Of a stretch of DNA of 64,000 bases, positions 1 to 7,752 are shown piece by piece. This DNA is from an uncultured Odoribacter sp. (GTDB lineage: Bacteria > Bacteroidota > Bacteroidia > Bacteroidales > Marinifilaceae). The translations under genes were made by a program, and so were the position numbers. Location: NCBI GenBank assembly GCA_910589025.1, contig CAJURM010000001.1, positions 1 through 64,000 on the forward strand, given 5' to 3'. Position 1 is the stretch's first letter. Each line of letters opens with the position of its first letter. A model generated the notes under the pieces. The model was not told the origin of the DNA. It did no database searches and saw nothing but the letters and a program-made list of their open reading frames with translations.

Positions 1-1625
1 TGATTCACGACCCCGGGGTTGTAGTGAGGATATTTGAACGGGATGAGGATGGGGCGATACAAGGATTACCGGATCCGGTTTGTGTTCAAAAAGTATTTGA
101 ACGCTTTCGGGCGGCTTATGTAAATCGGAGCAGGTTTGTTTATCCGGCAACGGGAGCACCGGGGTGGGGACACAATGCGAAAGATATAACACTTCTTGAT
201 GGCATTACTTATAAATCTGTATATGTAAAATTATTTCAGGATATGGATTTGGTTCCTTTTGAATTTGACAAAGAGATAAAAAAAGAGTACTGGTATGGCA
301 AAGTGATGCAAATAGTCGCAGAGGGTAATTTGTCAGCATTTCATGCTTATTTGTTTCCTTCGCGGGATGAGTGGAACCAACAGATAAATTCATTGGTTTC
401 AAAAATTACGAAGGAAAGTAATAGAAATGCTTTGGTTGAAATGTTGACGATACTTCCTTTATCCGAATATAGCCGTTTTTCGGGGGCACAAATCAGTCAT
501 ATATTAGAAATATTATTACAGGGTAGTTTAACGGAGGATCGGGTTAGCTGTGTGAATGAAGAAGAACTTTTGCTTACATTGCTGAGGAATATCCGTGACA
601 GCGATAGGCAAGAATTTTTACGTACCTTTGAGCCGGTAGTTATTTCCCTTGTGAAGAAATTGGATGGAGCAAACCGTAATGAAGCCCTTTGGATATTGAG
701 CGATTTTATTCAAAGTTCTTTTAGTGTAGATATGCTTAGTGTAACTCAATATTATATGCGTAGCGATGGCAGTGTTTATAATCATGTTTTCCGTTGGTCT
801 GAAACCATGGGTTCGGATCCTTTATATGATTTGCATCTCAGCAGTACTTCTAATAAAATATTAGTCTCTGTACGTAGTGATTGGTGGTTTTCGGACAGCA
901 AATATTTAATGGAGTTGTCTCCTTATGATTTTGTGGGCGTAGAAATAGAGAGCGGATTAAAATATCGTTTGCCTTCTTCTTATCAGGGAGGAGATTTCTT
1001 GGTAATGCCCGCCTTGTTGTTCCATTGGTTATGTGAAGAACGTAATTCGGATGAGGCCTGGACGCGTTTTTATCAGGGTTTGGATTTGGGTTTTTCTTTG
1101 GTGACTATAGGGAGTTACGGGGCAGCGAAGACCGCCTTGCAGGTAGGTACGACTTATACGCTTGGGATGTCATTGGATTATATGATTCGTTTGGGAATAA
1201 ATAGTTTGGTGGAGGATGAGTTTTTGACGGCCGTGGAGAAAACTCCTTTGTTGGATGTTAATTGGGATGCCGCTACCATGTTTATTTCGAATTCGAAGAT
1301 GTCTGCTGTACTAAACATTTCTCGTAATTTTTTAAAAAGAATGATTATAAATAAGGAAGCATTTGATGAATCCTTGGAAAGTGGAATTAAAGAGTTATTA
1401 GTATTTGTAATTATTAATGGATTTATTGATAAATCGAGTCGTTATGCGATTTTTATAACGAATGCTTTAAATAAAAATTCTAAAGTTGTGATTGCGAAAT
1501 TACGGAATTATGGAGTTGATAAGGAGTCAATAGTTGAATTAACGAAGTTATTGCTTAGTGTTTCCTCGCAGGAAGCAATTAGAATTCTAGAAGAAATAAA
1601 TTTAATTTATGAGGAAAAAAAATAA
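1..1625 (+). CDS. Polymorphic toxin C-terminal part (5'-truncated by window edge)
   Basis: The frame is open from base 3 and enters at IHDPGVVVRIFERDEDGA, the end of the metalloprotease-like module that is complete in the two downstream toxin genes, so the true start is left of the window. The roughly 520 residues after this junction match neither of the other two C-terminal regions. They include a glycine/alanine-rich stretch (around LVTIGSYGAAKTALQVG) typical of a pre-toxin linker, then a lysine/isoleucine-rich tail ending NLIYEEKK. The DNA becomes clearly AT-richer towards the 3' end, which suggests a horizontally acquired tip. The stop overlaps the next gene by 17 bp. I recognise no catalytic motif in the tip. 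The toxin role is inferred from architecture and neighbours. Confidence 0.75.
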   Translation, partial: IHDPGVVVRIFERDEDGAIQGLPDPVCVQKVFERFRAAYVNRSRFVYPATGAPGWGHNAKDITLLDGITYKSVYVKLFQDMDLVPFEFDKEIKKEYWYGKVMQIVAEGNLSAFHAYLFPSRDEWNQQINSLVSKITKESNRNALVEMLTILPLSEYSRFSGAQISHILEILLQGSLTEDRVSCVNEEELLLTLLRNIRDSDRQEFLRTFEPVVISLVKKLDGANRNEALWILSDFIQSSFSVDMLSVTQYYMRSDGSVYNHVFRWSETMGSDPLYDLHLSSTSNKILVSVRSDWWFSDSKYLMELSPYDFVGVEIESGLKYRLPSSYQGGDFLVMPALLFHWLCEERNSDEAWTRFYQGLDLGFSLVTIGSYGAAKTALQVGTTYTLGMSLDYMIRLGINSLVEDEFLTAVEKTPLLDVNWDAATMFISNSKMSAVLNISRNFLKRMIINKEAFDESLESGIKELLVFVIINGFIDKSSRYAIFITNALNKNSKVVIAKLRNYGVDKESIVELTKLLLSVSSQEAIRILEEINLIYEEKK

Positions 1626-1866
1626 TTTATCTTATTGGGAAGATGTTTTAGGATGTATTCTTGTACTTATATTATTTTGTTCAAATTATTCTCTTTTAAT
1701 AAAAGAGAGTGGAGTACGTTCTAGAGGACAATCATTAACATATATTTTAATTCTTTTGAATAAATACTTTGAAGAAATAGGTGTCTATGTATTTTTGGGG
1801 ATATTGTTTTTATGGTTTTTTATAAGGGCTATCTGCAAAATATTGAAAAATAATAAGAATGAATAG
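1609..1866 (+). CDS. Small two-helix membrane protein, candidate immunity protein
   Basis: This 85-residue protein has two hydrophobic segments, roughly residues 11-31 and 57-76, separated by a short polar loop and followed by a lysine/asparagine-rich tail. It starts inside the last codons of the preceding toxin gene (ATG within TTTATGAG), so translation is probably coupled. A paralogue lies at 2050-2310 with the same start context. Position, size and overlap suggest it protects the cell against the upstream toxin. The family is not recognised, and immunity function is inferred. Confidence 0.65.
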   Translation: MRKKNNLSYWEDVLGCILVLILFCSNYSLLIKESGVRSRGQSLTYILILLNKYFEEIGVYVFLGILFLWFFIRAICKILKNNKNE

Positions 1867-1997
1867 TTATTATTTAAATGCTTATCGTAAATGAAGAAAG
1901 AGTAGATGAAGATGCAAAATGGTTTGTAGACAAATGGTTATTTGATACATCTTTGAAGATGGTGTGATACAATCTGGAATAATCTTAATTACAAATT

Positions 1998-2057
1998 TCA
2001 AATAGCTCTCAGGAATTAATAATGGCACTCAAAAAAATAGATATGATTTATGAGTAA
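1998..2057 (+). pseudogene. 3' fossil of a duplicated toxin gene
   Basis: In the frame ending TAA at 2055-2057 the DNA reads SNSSQELIMALKKIDMIYE, closely matching the end of the first toxin (VSSQEAIRILEEINLIYE). Upstream of 1990 the frame is closed by stops. The downstream ATG at 2050 sits inside the same TTTATGAG context as in the intact pair. The last ~20 codons of a toxin homologous to the 1-1625 gene have therefore survived beside a second copy of its immunity gene. Confidence 0.7.
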
Positions 2058-2310
2058 AAAGTATGATTATTCCCATTGGGGATTTGATTTATTAGGGTGT
2101 ATAGGAATTATTTATTTATTTTTATGTAACTATCAAATTTTATTGACACCAAGTAGTTCTGGTAATAAAGGTGATATTCTTACTAATGTATTTTTATTAT
2201 TAAATAGATATTTTGGTAAAATAGGTGTTTATTTATTTTTAGGCGGATTGTTTTTATGTTTTTTTGTAAGTGCTATTCGTAAAATATGGAGGAGTAATCA
2301 TGATGATTAA
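2050..2310 (+). CDS. Second small two-helix membrane protein, candidate immunity paralogue
   Basis: This 86-residue paralogue of the 1609-1866 product shares the overall pattern: N-terminal K/Y-rich start, LLGCI hydrophobic segment, NRYFGKIGVYLFLGGLF second helix, basic tail. It overlaps the fossil toxin end at 1998-2057 exactly as its paralogue overlaps the intact toxin. It has no intact partner toxin beside it, so it may be an orphan immunity gene kept for protection against sister cells carrying the lost toxin. That role is inferred. Confidence 0.6.
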   Translation: MSKKYDYSHWGFDLLGCIGIIYLFLCNYQILLTPSSSGNKGDILTNVFLLLNRYFGKIGVYLFLGGLFLCFFVSAIRKIWRSNHDD

Positions 2311-2316
2311 TATTAG

Positions 2317-2505
2317 AGTACAAGGATACAGAGGGGCGGGGCTTTTGCGTCTAATCAAAAATATACAGGTAAGATTCCAGTGGAAAATAAAACGCCATGG
2401 GACTTTGATGTTGTAACAAAAAATTATCCATTAAAAATAAATGTAAATGGTATACGCTATAATATTGATGCATTAGGAATTATAAAAACAGAATTAATAA
2501 AGTAG
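2317..2505 (+). pseudogene. Orphan toxin tip fragment
   Basis: This frame has no start codon. It begins after a TAG at 2314-2316 and reads about 62 residues to TAG 2503-2505, including KIPVENKTPWDFDVV and INVNGIRYNIDALGII. The composition is that of a real protein, and the frame stops 2 bp before the next ATG, as a toxin does before its immunity gene. It is probably the surviving 3' end of a displaced toxin, unrelated to the other tips in the window. I cannot name the toxin family. Confidence 0.5.
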
Positions 2506-2507
2506 TA

Positions 2508-3104
2508 ATGTTGATAAGTAGTATTTTTTTATGTATTTTTTTATGTATTTTTAATGTTTATAGATTTTTTAAGCAAAAGATAATATATTTTGTATTATTT
2601 TTATTAGTGTTATTGTTAGTGTATTCTGTTTATAGATATTATAACAAATTAGAGCTTGTCGATAAATTTGAATATAATGAATATGTATTTGAGGAATATA
2701 TTGATTGGTCGAGAAGTACGGGGTATTATATGAAGTTTAAAGATAGAGCTTTTGAAGATAACTATTATATAATAAAAAAAAACCAAGATATATATTTTAA
2801 ATATGTCCATAATTTCAATTTTGTTCATGTATATGATGCATTTACTTTCCATACAATAGAGCAAGATAGTTTAGTTTTAATACAAAAAGCAGGAAGTGGT
2901 AAATACGGAGTAGTATTTTTGAAAATGCCTTTAAATAAGGATAAAATAACAAAGAAAGATGTACGTATTATAGCTATCTATGTAGATATATTGAAAAATG
3001 GTAAGCAAATAACTCCAGGTGATACGACTGTATATTTATTGGATGATTATAAAAAAGTTCCCAAAGAGGTAATTGATTATGAACATGTAATTTCTGATTA
3101 TTAG
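2508..3104 (+). CDS. Membrane-anchored protein, candidate immunity protein
   Basis: This 198-residue protein has two closely spaced N-terminal hydrophobic segments (about residues 2-18 and 25-42), then a soluble domain rich in Tyr, Lys and Asp. It starts 2 bp after the orphan toxin tip at 2317-2505, so the two were probably a toxin-immunity pair. It is very AT-rich, unlike the core genes to the right. The family is not recognised. It is the last gene before the first copy of the long cassette repeat. Confidence 0.6.
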   Translation: MLISSIFLCIFLCIFNVYRFFKQKIIYFVLFLLVLLLVYSVYRYYNKLELVDKFEYNEYVFEEYIDWSRSTGYYMKFKDRAFEDNYYIIKKNQDIYFKYVHNFNFVHVYDAFTFHTIEQDSLVLIQKAGSGKYGVVFLKMPLNKDKITKKDVRIIAIYVDILKNGKQITPGDTTVYLLDDYKKVPKEVIDYEHVISDY

Positions 3105-3127
3105 AGAGGAAAAGTACAATTAAAAAT

Positions 3128-3736
3128 AGTTCTTTGAAAATTTGCATATGGTTGATGCAGTGACCGGGTAGTTGCTCATCTGGATGTTCATGGTAGTGGA
3201 GTGGATCCGGCTAAGGTGCGTTTTGTGACGCGTGGGGGTACGGAGTATACGCCTGAGAGTTTCGACGGGGAGAGCGGTGATTACGTCTTGTCCTTGGTTG
3301 GCGGTCAGGAGAACGACGGACAGGAGTTGTATGCCGTTTATCCGAAGTCGGACGGTGGTTATTACAATTTGGGCAAGCTTTTGGTATTGAGTTATCCCTC
3401 GTATCGTTTTTCCGTAAAGGTTGTTTCTGTCGGTGGTGGTCTTCCGGGGGGGGAGTATAGCGTTCTCAGCGACTACATGAAAGTCTTTTTTTCGCGTTAC
3501 GGCATAGCATGCGATGTTTCCTACGATGAGACGGATTATTCGGACCTTGAGCTTTTTGACAAGGGCAGCGGCATCCTGTCTGCTTATAACAGCCGGATGA
3601 AGTCATTCCAGCGTCATTACGCAGAGACGCACCCGGTGGATGAATCTTGCAGTTATCTTTTTATCTTTCCTGAGAGCGGTCATAAGGGGAAGCGTGATTT
3701 CAGCGGTTTCATGCCTCGTGGCTGCCAGTTCGGTTA
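3128..3736 (+). repeat. Long direct repeat, copy A (start of toxin cassette)
   Basis: The sequence from AGTTCTTTGAAAATTTGC onward is nearly identical to 7144-7752 (constant offset 4016 bp), with only a handful of substitutions across about 609 bp. The first ~73 bp lie before the first possible start codon, and the rest encodes the N-terminal part of the toxin. Near-identity ends abruptly inside the codons for MPRGCQFGY. Such a block is well suited to homologous recombination between cassettes. Confidence 0.9.
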
Positions 3737-6002
3737 CGTTTTCCGTCAGGACTTTCGAGGGTTTGATTCTTTTTGTCTTGCCGTTGTACATGAACTGTGT
3801 CACGGTCGTTTTGTTTTGAAACATACGTTCGACAGTTCTTACGGCTTGTTTAAGGGTTCTACAGACAACCTGATGGACTACACAGAAGGAGCGTCTCATC
3901 TTGCTAAATGGCAGTGGGACGTGATACACGACCCGGGAGTAGTGGTGAGGATATTTGAACGGGATGAGGATGGGGCTTTGGCAACGGGGGATAGCTTTGA
4001 CAGGTTGGTTACTCTTATGCATGAAGCTGGCGCGTCCGGTTGTGCCTTTATCCAACGTTGTGAATCATCTGTTTTCCCTCTTCGTGACGGGGAAATCAAG
4101 TTTTCGTATGAAGGTCGGTATTATCGTTGTGTGGTAGGAAATTATCGTGATGGAATGATTTTTCCGAAGCAATCTCCGGATGGCGGTAATGTTTGGAATA
4201 TAGACGAAAAATGGCTTAAGCAATTTTTTACGGGAATTGGTGATTCTCAGAATATTGTTCTTTACGAAAAGGCAGGAACAACCAAAACGTGTATGGCTTC
4301 AGAGGATTACAGTGATTTTTCCACCCTTTCCGATCCTTGGGAGTCGGCCTCTTTTCTTTCCCGTTGGTCTTCCGATCTGAGCCGGTGTATGTCTTTGGAT
4401 AATGCGTTTGCAAGCGACCGAACTTATCAGCTTGAATCCTTGTCTTTATCCGAAATGGATATTCTTGATAGGGAATTAGTAGAACTTGTGGGCAATCCTT
4501 TGTTCCGTCATTTGCGTTTTCATGTGAGTTTAACGACCGTTTCTGGCAAGCACTCGGATTACAAGTCTTTCAGTGACGGGGATGCAGACATCACTTTGAA
4601 ATATCTTATAGACGATGTCACCCGCCAGGTACATGTAAAACTGGAATACAATGAATCTCTTTTTTCTTCATCCCTCTCTTCCCCATTAAGCAGTCGGGCA
4701 AAAGAATATGGAATATCGGAAGGGGATTTGCGTAAAGAGAGTGTTGAAGCAATGCGTTTACTTAAAGAGGAGGTGCTTCGTGCCGAGGGTTTTTGGTCGG
4801 GTTTGCGCCAGCTTATTCTCGGAACGACAAAGCAGGTGCAGGTGTGTGGTAATATCGGAAAGAGTATTTGGGATACGGGAGAAATCCCGAAGGGGCTTTG
4901 GCTTATCAGCGACAACGGTTATTCTTATTACAAGGATAATAGTTTTACGTTAGGTCAGATACCTGCCGGAGTTTCAGATGGCGTTATAGGAGAGCTTTTC
5001 GGTCTTCCCTTGATGATAAAGACAGTAGGGGAAATCGTTATAGACCGGGAGAAGCGAGAGGCTTTCGGTCATCTTTTTTCCTGGGACGGGTTGGAAGCCA
5101 TGTGGGAGGGTTTGAAAGAAGAATATTCTGGTTCTTGGAATGACCCCAATCGTCGTCAGTATATAGTTAGTAAGACGACCATTGATATTGCGTCATTGTT
5201 CGTAGGAGGAGGACTTGTCAGTAAAGGAGCCGGTGTTGCTAAAGCTTCGAACGACGGGAAGGTATTGATACAGGAAGGGATAGCGCGTTTTAGCAAAGAA
5301 GTACCCGGTCCTAAGGCATTGAAAGGGTTGACAGGGGAGATGCTTAATCAGCGGAAAGCTCTTCTTGCCAATTTGAATAAAAAACTTTCCACAGAGCAAA
5401 TAGAAAAGGCTTTACATTTTGTGCCCTTGGAAGATGTGGAAGATTTTCTGAATCTGTTGGACCGTTTGAAAGACAACTCCACTCTAAATAAGGTTCTTCC
5501 TCAGTTGGGTGAATTTTATAACAAAGACAAGGGTGCCCGTTTTGTATTGAAATATGCCGGTAGTTTTCCTCCTGATGTAATAAATACCATTAAATTTGAA
5601 CAGGTAGTACATATGTTCGGGTTGGATGAGGTCAAGCGGGTCTACGATTTTGTGATAGATGGTAAAAAATATGAATTAAAGGCTTGGACGAAGTGGGCAC
5701 ATTGGTCTGATGACGCTTTTTTGAATCAGTTTGTAAAGGATATTGCAAGTATAGGTGATTTGGAAAATTTACAATGGGTTTTTATGAGGACGGAAGATAT
5801 TACGGAGGAAAACCTGCATAAGTATATTATGAATGCCTTAAAAACGGAAAAATGCGAACAATTGATGAATAGATATGTTTCAAAAGAAAAATTAGAACAA
5901 TTATTCGGAACCGAAGTTAAATCAAAAAAATTAGGAAATGCTTTAGCAGAACTCTTGGAACAAGAAAAAAAATTAGAATCAATCTTTATAATTGCAGAAT
6001 GA
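3201..6002 (+). CDS. Polymorphic toxin cassette 2: metalloprotease-like module with D...ExK tip
   Basis: The 933-residue frame opens at a GTG (VDPAKVRFV) without a credible ribosome site. A TGA at 3153 closes the frame upstream, so this is probably an orphan fragment of a longer toxin. Residues 197-201 are HELCH with a further His nearby, and 223-227 are NLMDY, a Met-turn-like signature; together they suggest a zinc metalloprotease that could process the toxin. The conserved part ends near residue 256 (VVVRIFERDEDGA). A glycine-rich pre-toxin linker lies around IASLFVGGGLVSKGAG. The tip has YDFVIDGKKYELKAW, giving D816, E825 and K827 in PD-(D/E)XK nuclease spacing. The TGA overlaps the next ATG (ATGA). 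Nuclease activity is inferred from this motif alone. Confidence 0.75.
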   Translation: MDPAKVRFVTRGGTEYTPESFDGESGDYVLSLVGGQENDGQELYAVYPKSDGGYYNLGKLLVLSYPSYRFSVKVVSVGGGLPGGEYSVLSDYMKVFFSRYGIACDVSYDETDYSDLELFDKGSGILSAYNSRMKSFQRHYAETHPVDESCSYLFIFPESGHKGKRDFSGFMPRGCQFGYVFRQDFRGFDSFCLAVVHELCHGRFVLKHTFDSSYGLFKGSTDNLMDYTEGASHLAKWQWDVIHDPGVVVRIFERDEDGALATGDSFDRLVTLMHEAGASGCAFIQRCESSVFPLRDGEIKFSYEGRYYRCVVGNYRDGMIFPKQSPDGGNVWNIDEKWLKQFFTGIGDSQNIVLYEKAGTTKTCMASEDYSDFSTLSDPWESASFLSRWSSDLSRCMSLDNAFASDRTYQLESLSLSEMDILDRELVELVGNPLFRHLRFHVSLTTVSGKHSDYKSFSDGDADITLKYLIDDVTRQVHVKLEYNESLFSSSLSSPLSSRAKEYGISEGDLRKESVEAMRLLKEEVLRAEGFWSGLRQLILGTTKQVQVCGNIGKSIWDTGEIPKGLWLISDNGYSYYKDNSFTLGQIPAGVSDGVIGELFGLPLMIKTVGEIVIDREKREAFGHLFSWDGLEAMWEGLKEEYSGSWNDPNRRQYIVSKTTIDIASLFVGGGLVSKGAGVAKASNDGKVLIQEGIARFSKEVPGPKALKGLTGEMLNQRKALLANLNKKLSTEQIEKALHFVPLEDVEDFLNLLDRLKDNSTLNKVLPQLGEFYNKDKGARFVLKYAGSFPPDVINTIKFEQVVHMFGLDEVKRVYDFVIDGKKYELKAWTKWAHWSDDAFLNQFVKDIASIGDLENLQWVFMRTEDITEENLHKYIMNALKTEKCEQLMNRYVSKEKLEQLFGTEVKSKKLGNALAELLEQEKKLESIFIIAE

Positions 6003-7099
6003 TGGAGCTTAGACTGATTAAAGTTATTGAACGTTATTTTACGTCAACAGGAATATACGAAAAATATATCGTATATTGGGATGCAAATGTATTGCATGTC
6101 ATAAACAAAGAAACTCTGGAGGAAGAACATGTTTTTGAAAACACCTTCGGGGGAAGTGTCTATAGGAATTTTTTGTATATAGCGGAACAGGATTTTACAG
6201 AAAGTGTATTTGACCTGTCGGGCAAAAAAATGATAAAAAGACATGAAATTTTTTTTGACAATACCCGCCGGATCAAAAATATGCAGATTGGTAGCTTTTA
6301 TGCACATACAGCTCAAATTGATGAGGATGGTGAACAATATTTTTTTAAGTATGACTTAGCATTAAATAAGCTTGTTTATAAAGGTCCTGCCAATAATTAT
6401 TCATGGTTGGCTTTAAATGAGGATTTCTATTTGTCTTGGTTTCATGTTAGAAAATATAAAACCGGAGGAGTGTTGAAAGTCAATGGTTTGCAGAATAGTG
6501 TCGTATGGAAATTTGTTTGGGCGGAATTAGGTTCTTATATGGATTGGGACTATATCCATCCTCCAGTATGGAAAGAACGGAAATGTTATAATATGTATTA
6601 TATGGATGGAATGGTATTTTTGAGTGTATCCAAAGGGGTAGTTGCTCTTGCTGCGGAAACAGGCAAACAGCTTTGGTGGGTAGATTTTAATACAACAGAG
6701 AAAACTACGCTTCGTTTTGATGTCAAACCTAATCATTTGTCTTTTGCGGACGGCAAGATTTATATCCGTGATTGGCGCCAATTTGTATCTATTGATATGA
6801 AAACCGGGGAAATACTTATGCGCAAGAAATATATAGATTTCAAAGTGGGGAATGAAATTATAAGAGGTACATTGGATGACGGGGTCAAAATACACAATGG
6901 TAAAGGTTACTTTGTTTTGGATGTTCAGGCAGAGCTTTATCTGACGTCTTTGGATTTGAAAACAGGGGAAATCAGTATAGAGTGCGAACTCCCTGATGTA
7001 AAAGACCAGGTTTCGGCTGAAAATATTCATTTTGAAGGTAACCGGTTGTATCTTCGTGACAATGCTTCGTTTCTTTATGTGTATGAAGTGACAGAATAA
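5999..7099 (+). CDS. Beta-propeller-like protein, candidate immunity protein for toxin 2
   Basis: The 366-residue protein has no signal peptide. Repeating blocks such as GVVALAAETGKQLWWVDF, FVSIDMKTGEILMRKK and YLTSLDLKTGEI resemble PQQ/WD-like propeller blades. Its ATG overlaps the toxin stop by 4 bp. The C-terminal ~190 residues are almost identical to the 10133-11218 product, whereas the N-terminal half is divergent. That pattern would fit a specificity-determining N-terminal half. The immunity role comes from position and pairing; binding to the nuclease-like tip is an inference. Confidence 0.7.
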   Translation: MMELRLIKVIERYFTSTGIYEKYIVYWDANVLHVINKETLEEEHVFENTFGGSVYRNFLYIAEQDFTESVFDLSGKKMIKRHEIFFDNTRRIKNMQIGSFYAHTAQIDEDGEQYFFKYDLALNKLVYKGPANNYSWLALNEDFYLSWFHVRKYKTGGVLKVNGLQNSVVWKFVWAELGSYMDWDYIHPPVWKERKCYNMYYMDGMVFLSVSKGVVALAAETGKQLWWVDFNTTEKTTLRFDVKPNHLSFADGKIYIRDWRQFVSIDMKTGEILMRKKYIDFKVGNEIIRGTLDDGVKIHNGKGYFVLDVQAELYLTSLDLKTGEISIECELPDVKDQVSAENIHFEGNRLYLRDNASFLYVYEVTE

Positions 7100-7143
7100 C
7101 GCAATGACGTGTGTTGTTTGATTGGTATATTGTACAGTAGATA

Positions 7144-7752
7144 AGTTCTTTGAAAATTTGCATATAGTTAATGCAGCGACCGGGTAGTTGCTCATCTGGA
7201 TGTTCATGGTAGTGGTGTGGACCCGGCTAAGGTGCGTTTTGTGACGCGTGGGGGTACGGAGTATACGCCTGAGAGTTTCGACGGGGAGAGCGGTGATTAC
7301 GTCTTGTCCTTGGTTGGCGGTCAGGAGAACGACGGACAGGAGTTGTATGCCGTTTATCCGAAGTCGGACGGTGGTTATTACAATTTGGGCAAGCTTTTGG
7401 TATTGAGTTATCCCTCGTATCGTTTTTCCGTAAAGGTTGTTTCTGTCGGTGGTGGTCTTCCGGGGGGGGAGTATAGCGTTCTCAGCGACTACATGAAAGT
7501 CTTTTTTTCGCGTTACGGCATAGCATGCGATGTTTCCTACGATGAGACGGATTATTCGGACCTTGAGCTTTTTGACAAGGGCAGCGGCATCCTGTCTGCT
7601 TATAACAGCCGGATGAAGTCATTCCAGCGTCATTACGCAGAGACGCACCCGGTGGATGAATCTTGCAGTTATCTTTTTATCTTTCCTGAGAGCGGTCATA
7701 AGGGTAAGCGTGATTTCAGCGGTTTTATGCCTCGTGGCTGCCAGTTCGGTTA
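7144..7752 (+). repeat. Long direct repeat, copy B
   Basis: This is the second copy of the cassette-start block at 3128-3736, with the same endpoints at an offset of 4016 bp. The preceding ~60 bp (from the end of the propeller gene) also match the sequence before the degenerate copy at 11263, so the repeat is embedded in a larger duplicated unit that includes the 3' end of the immunity gene. Confidence 0.9.

Noticed and set aside
6527..7207. Long minus-strand frame opposite the propeller immunity gene (and its counterpart at 10571-11326)
   Set aside because: Both are antisense mirrors of the conserved propeller sequence, with no start signals; the plus-strand frame has clear blade repeats.
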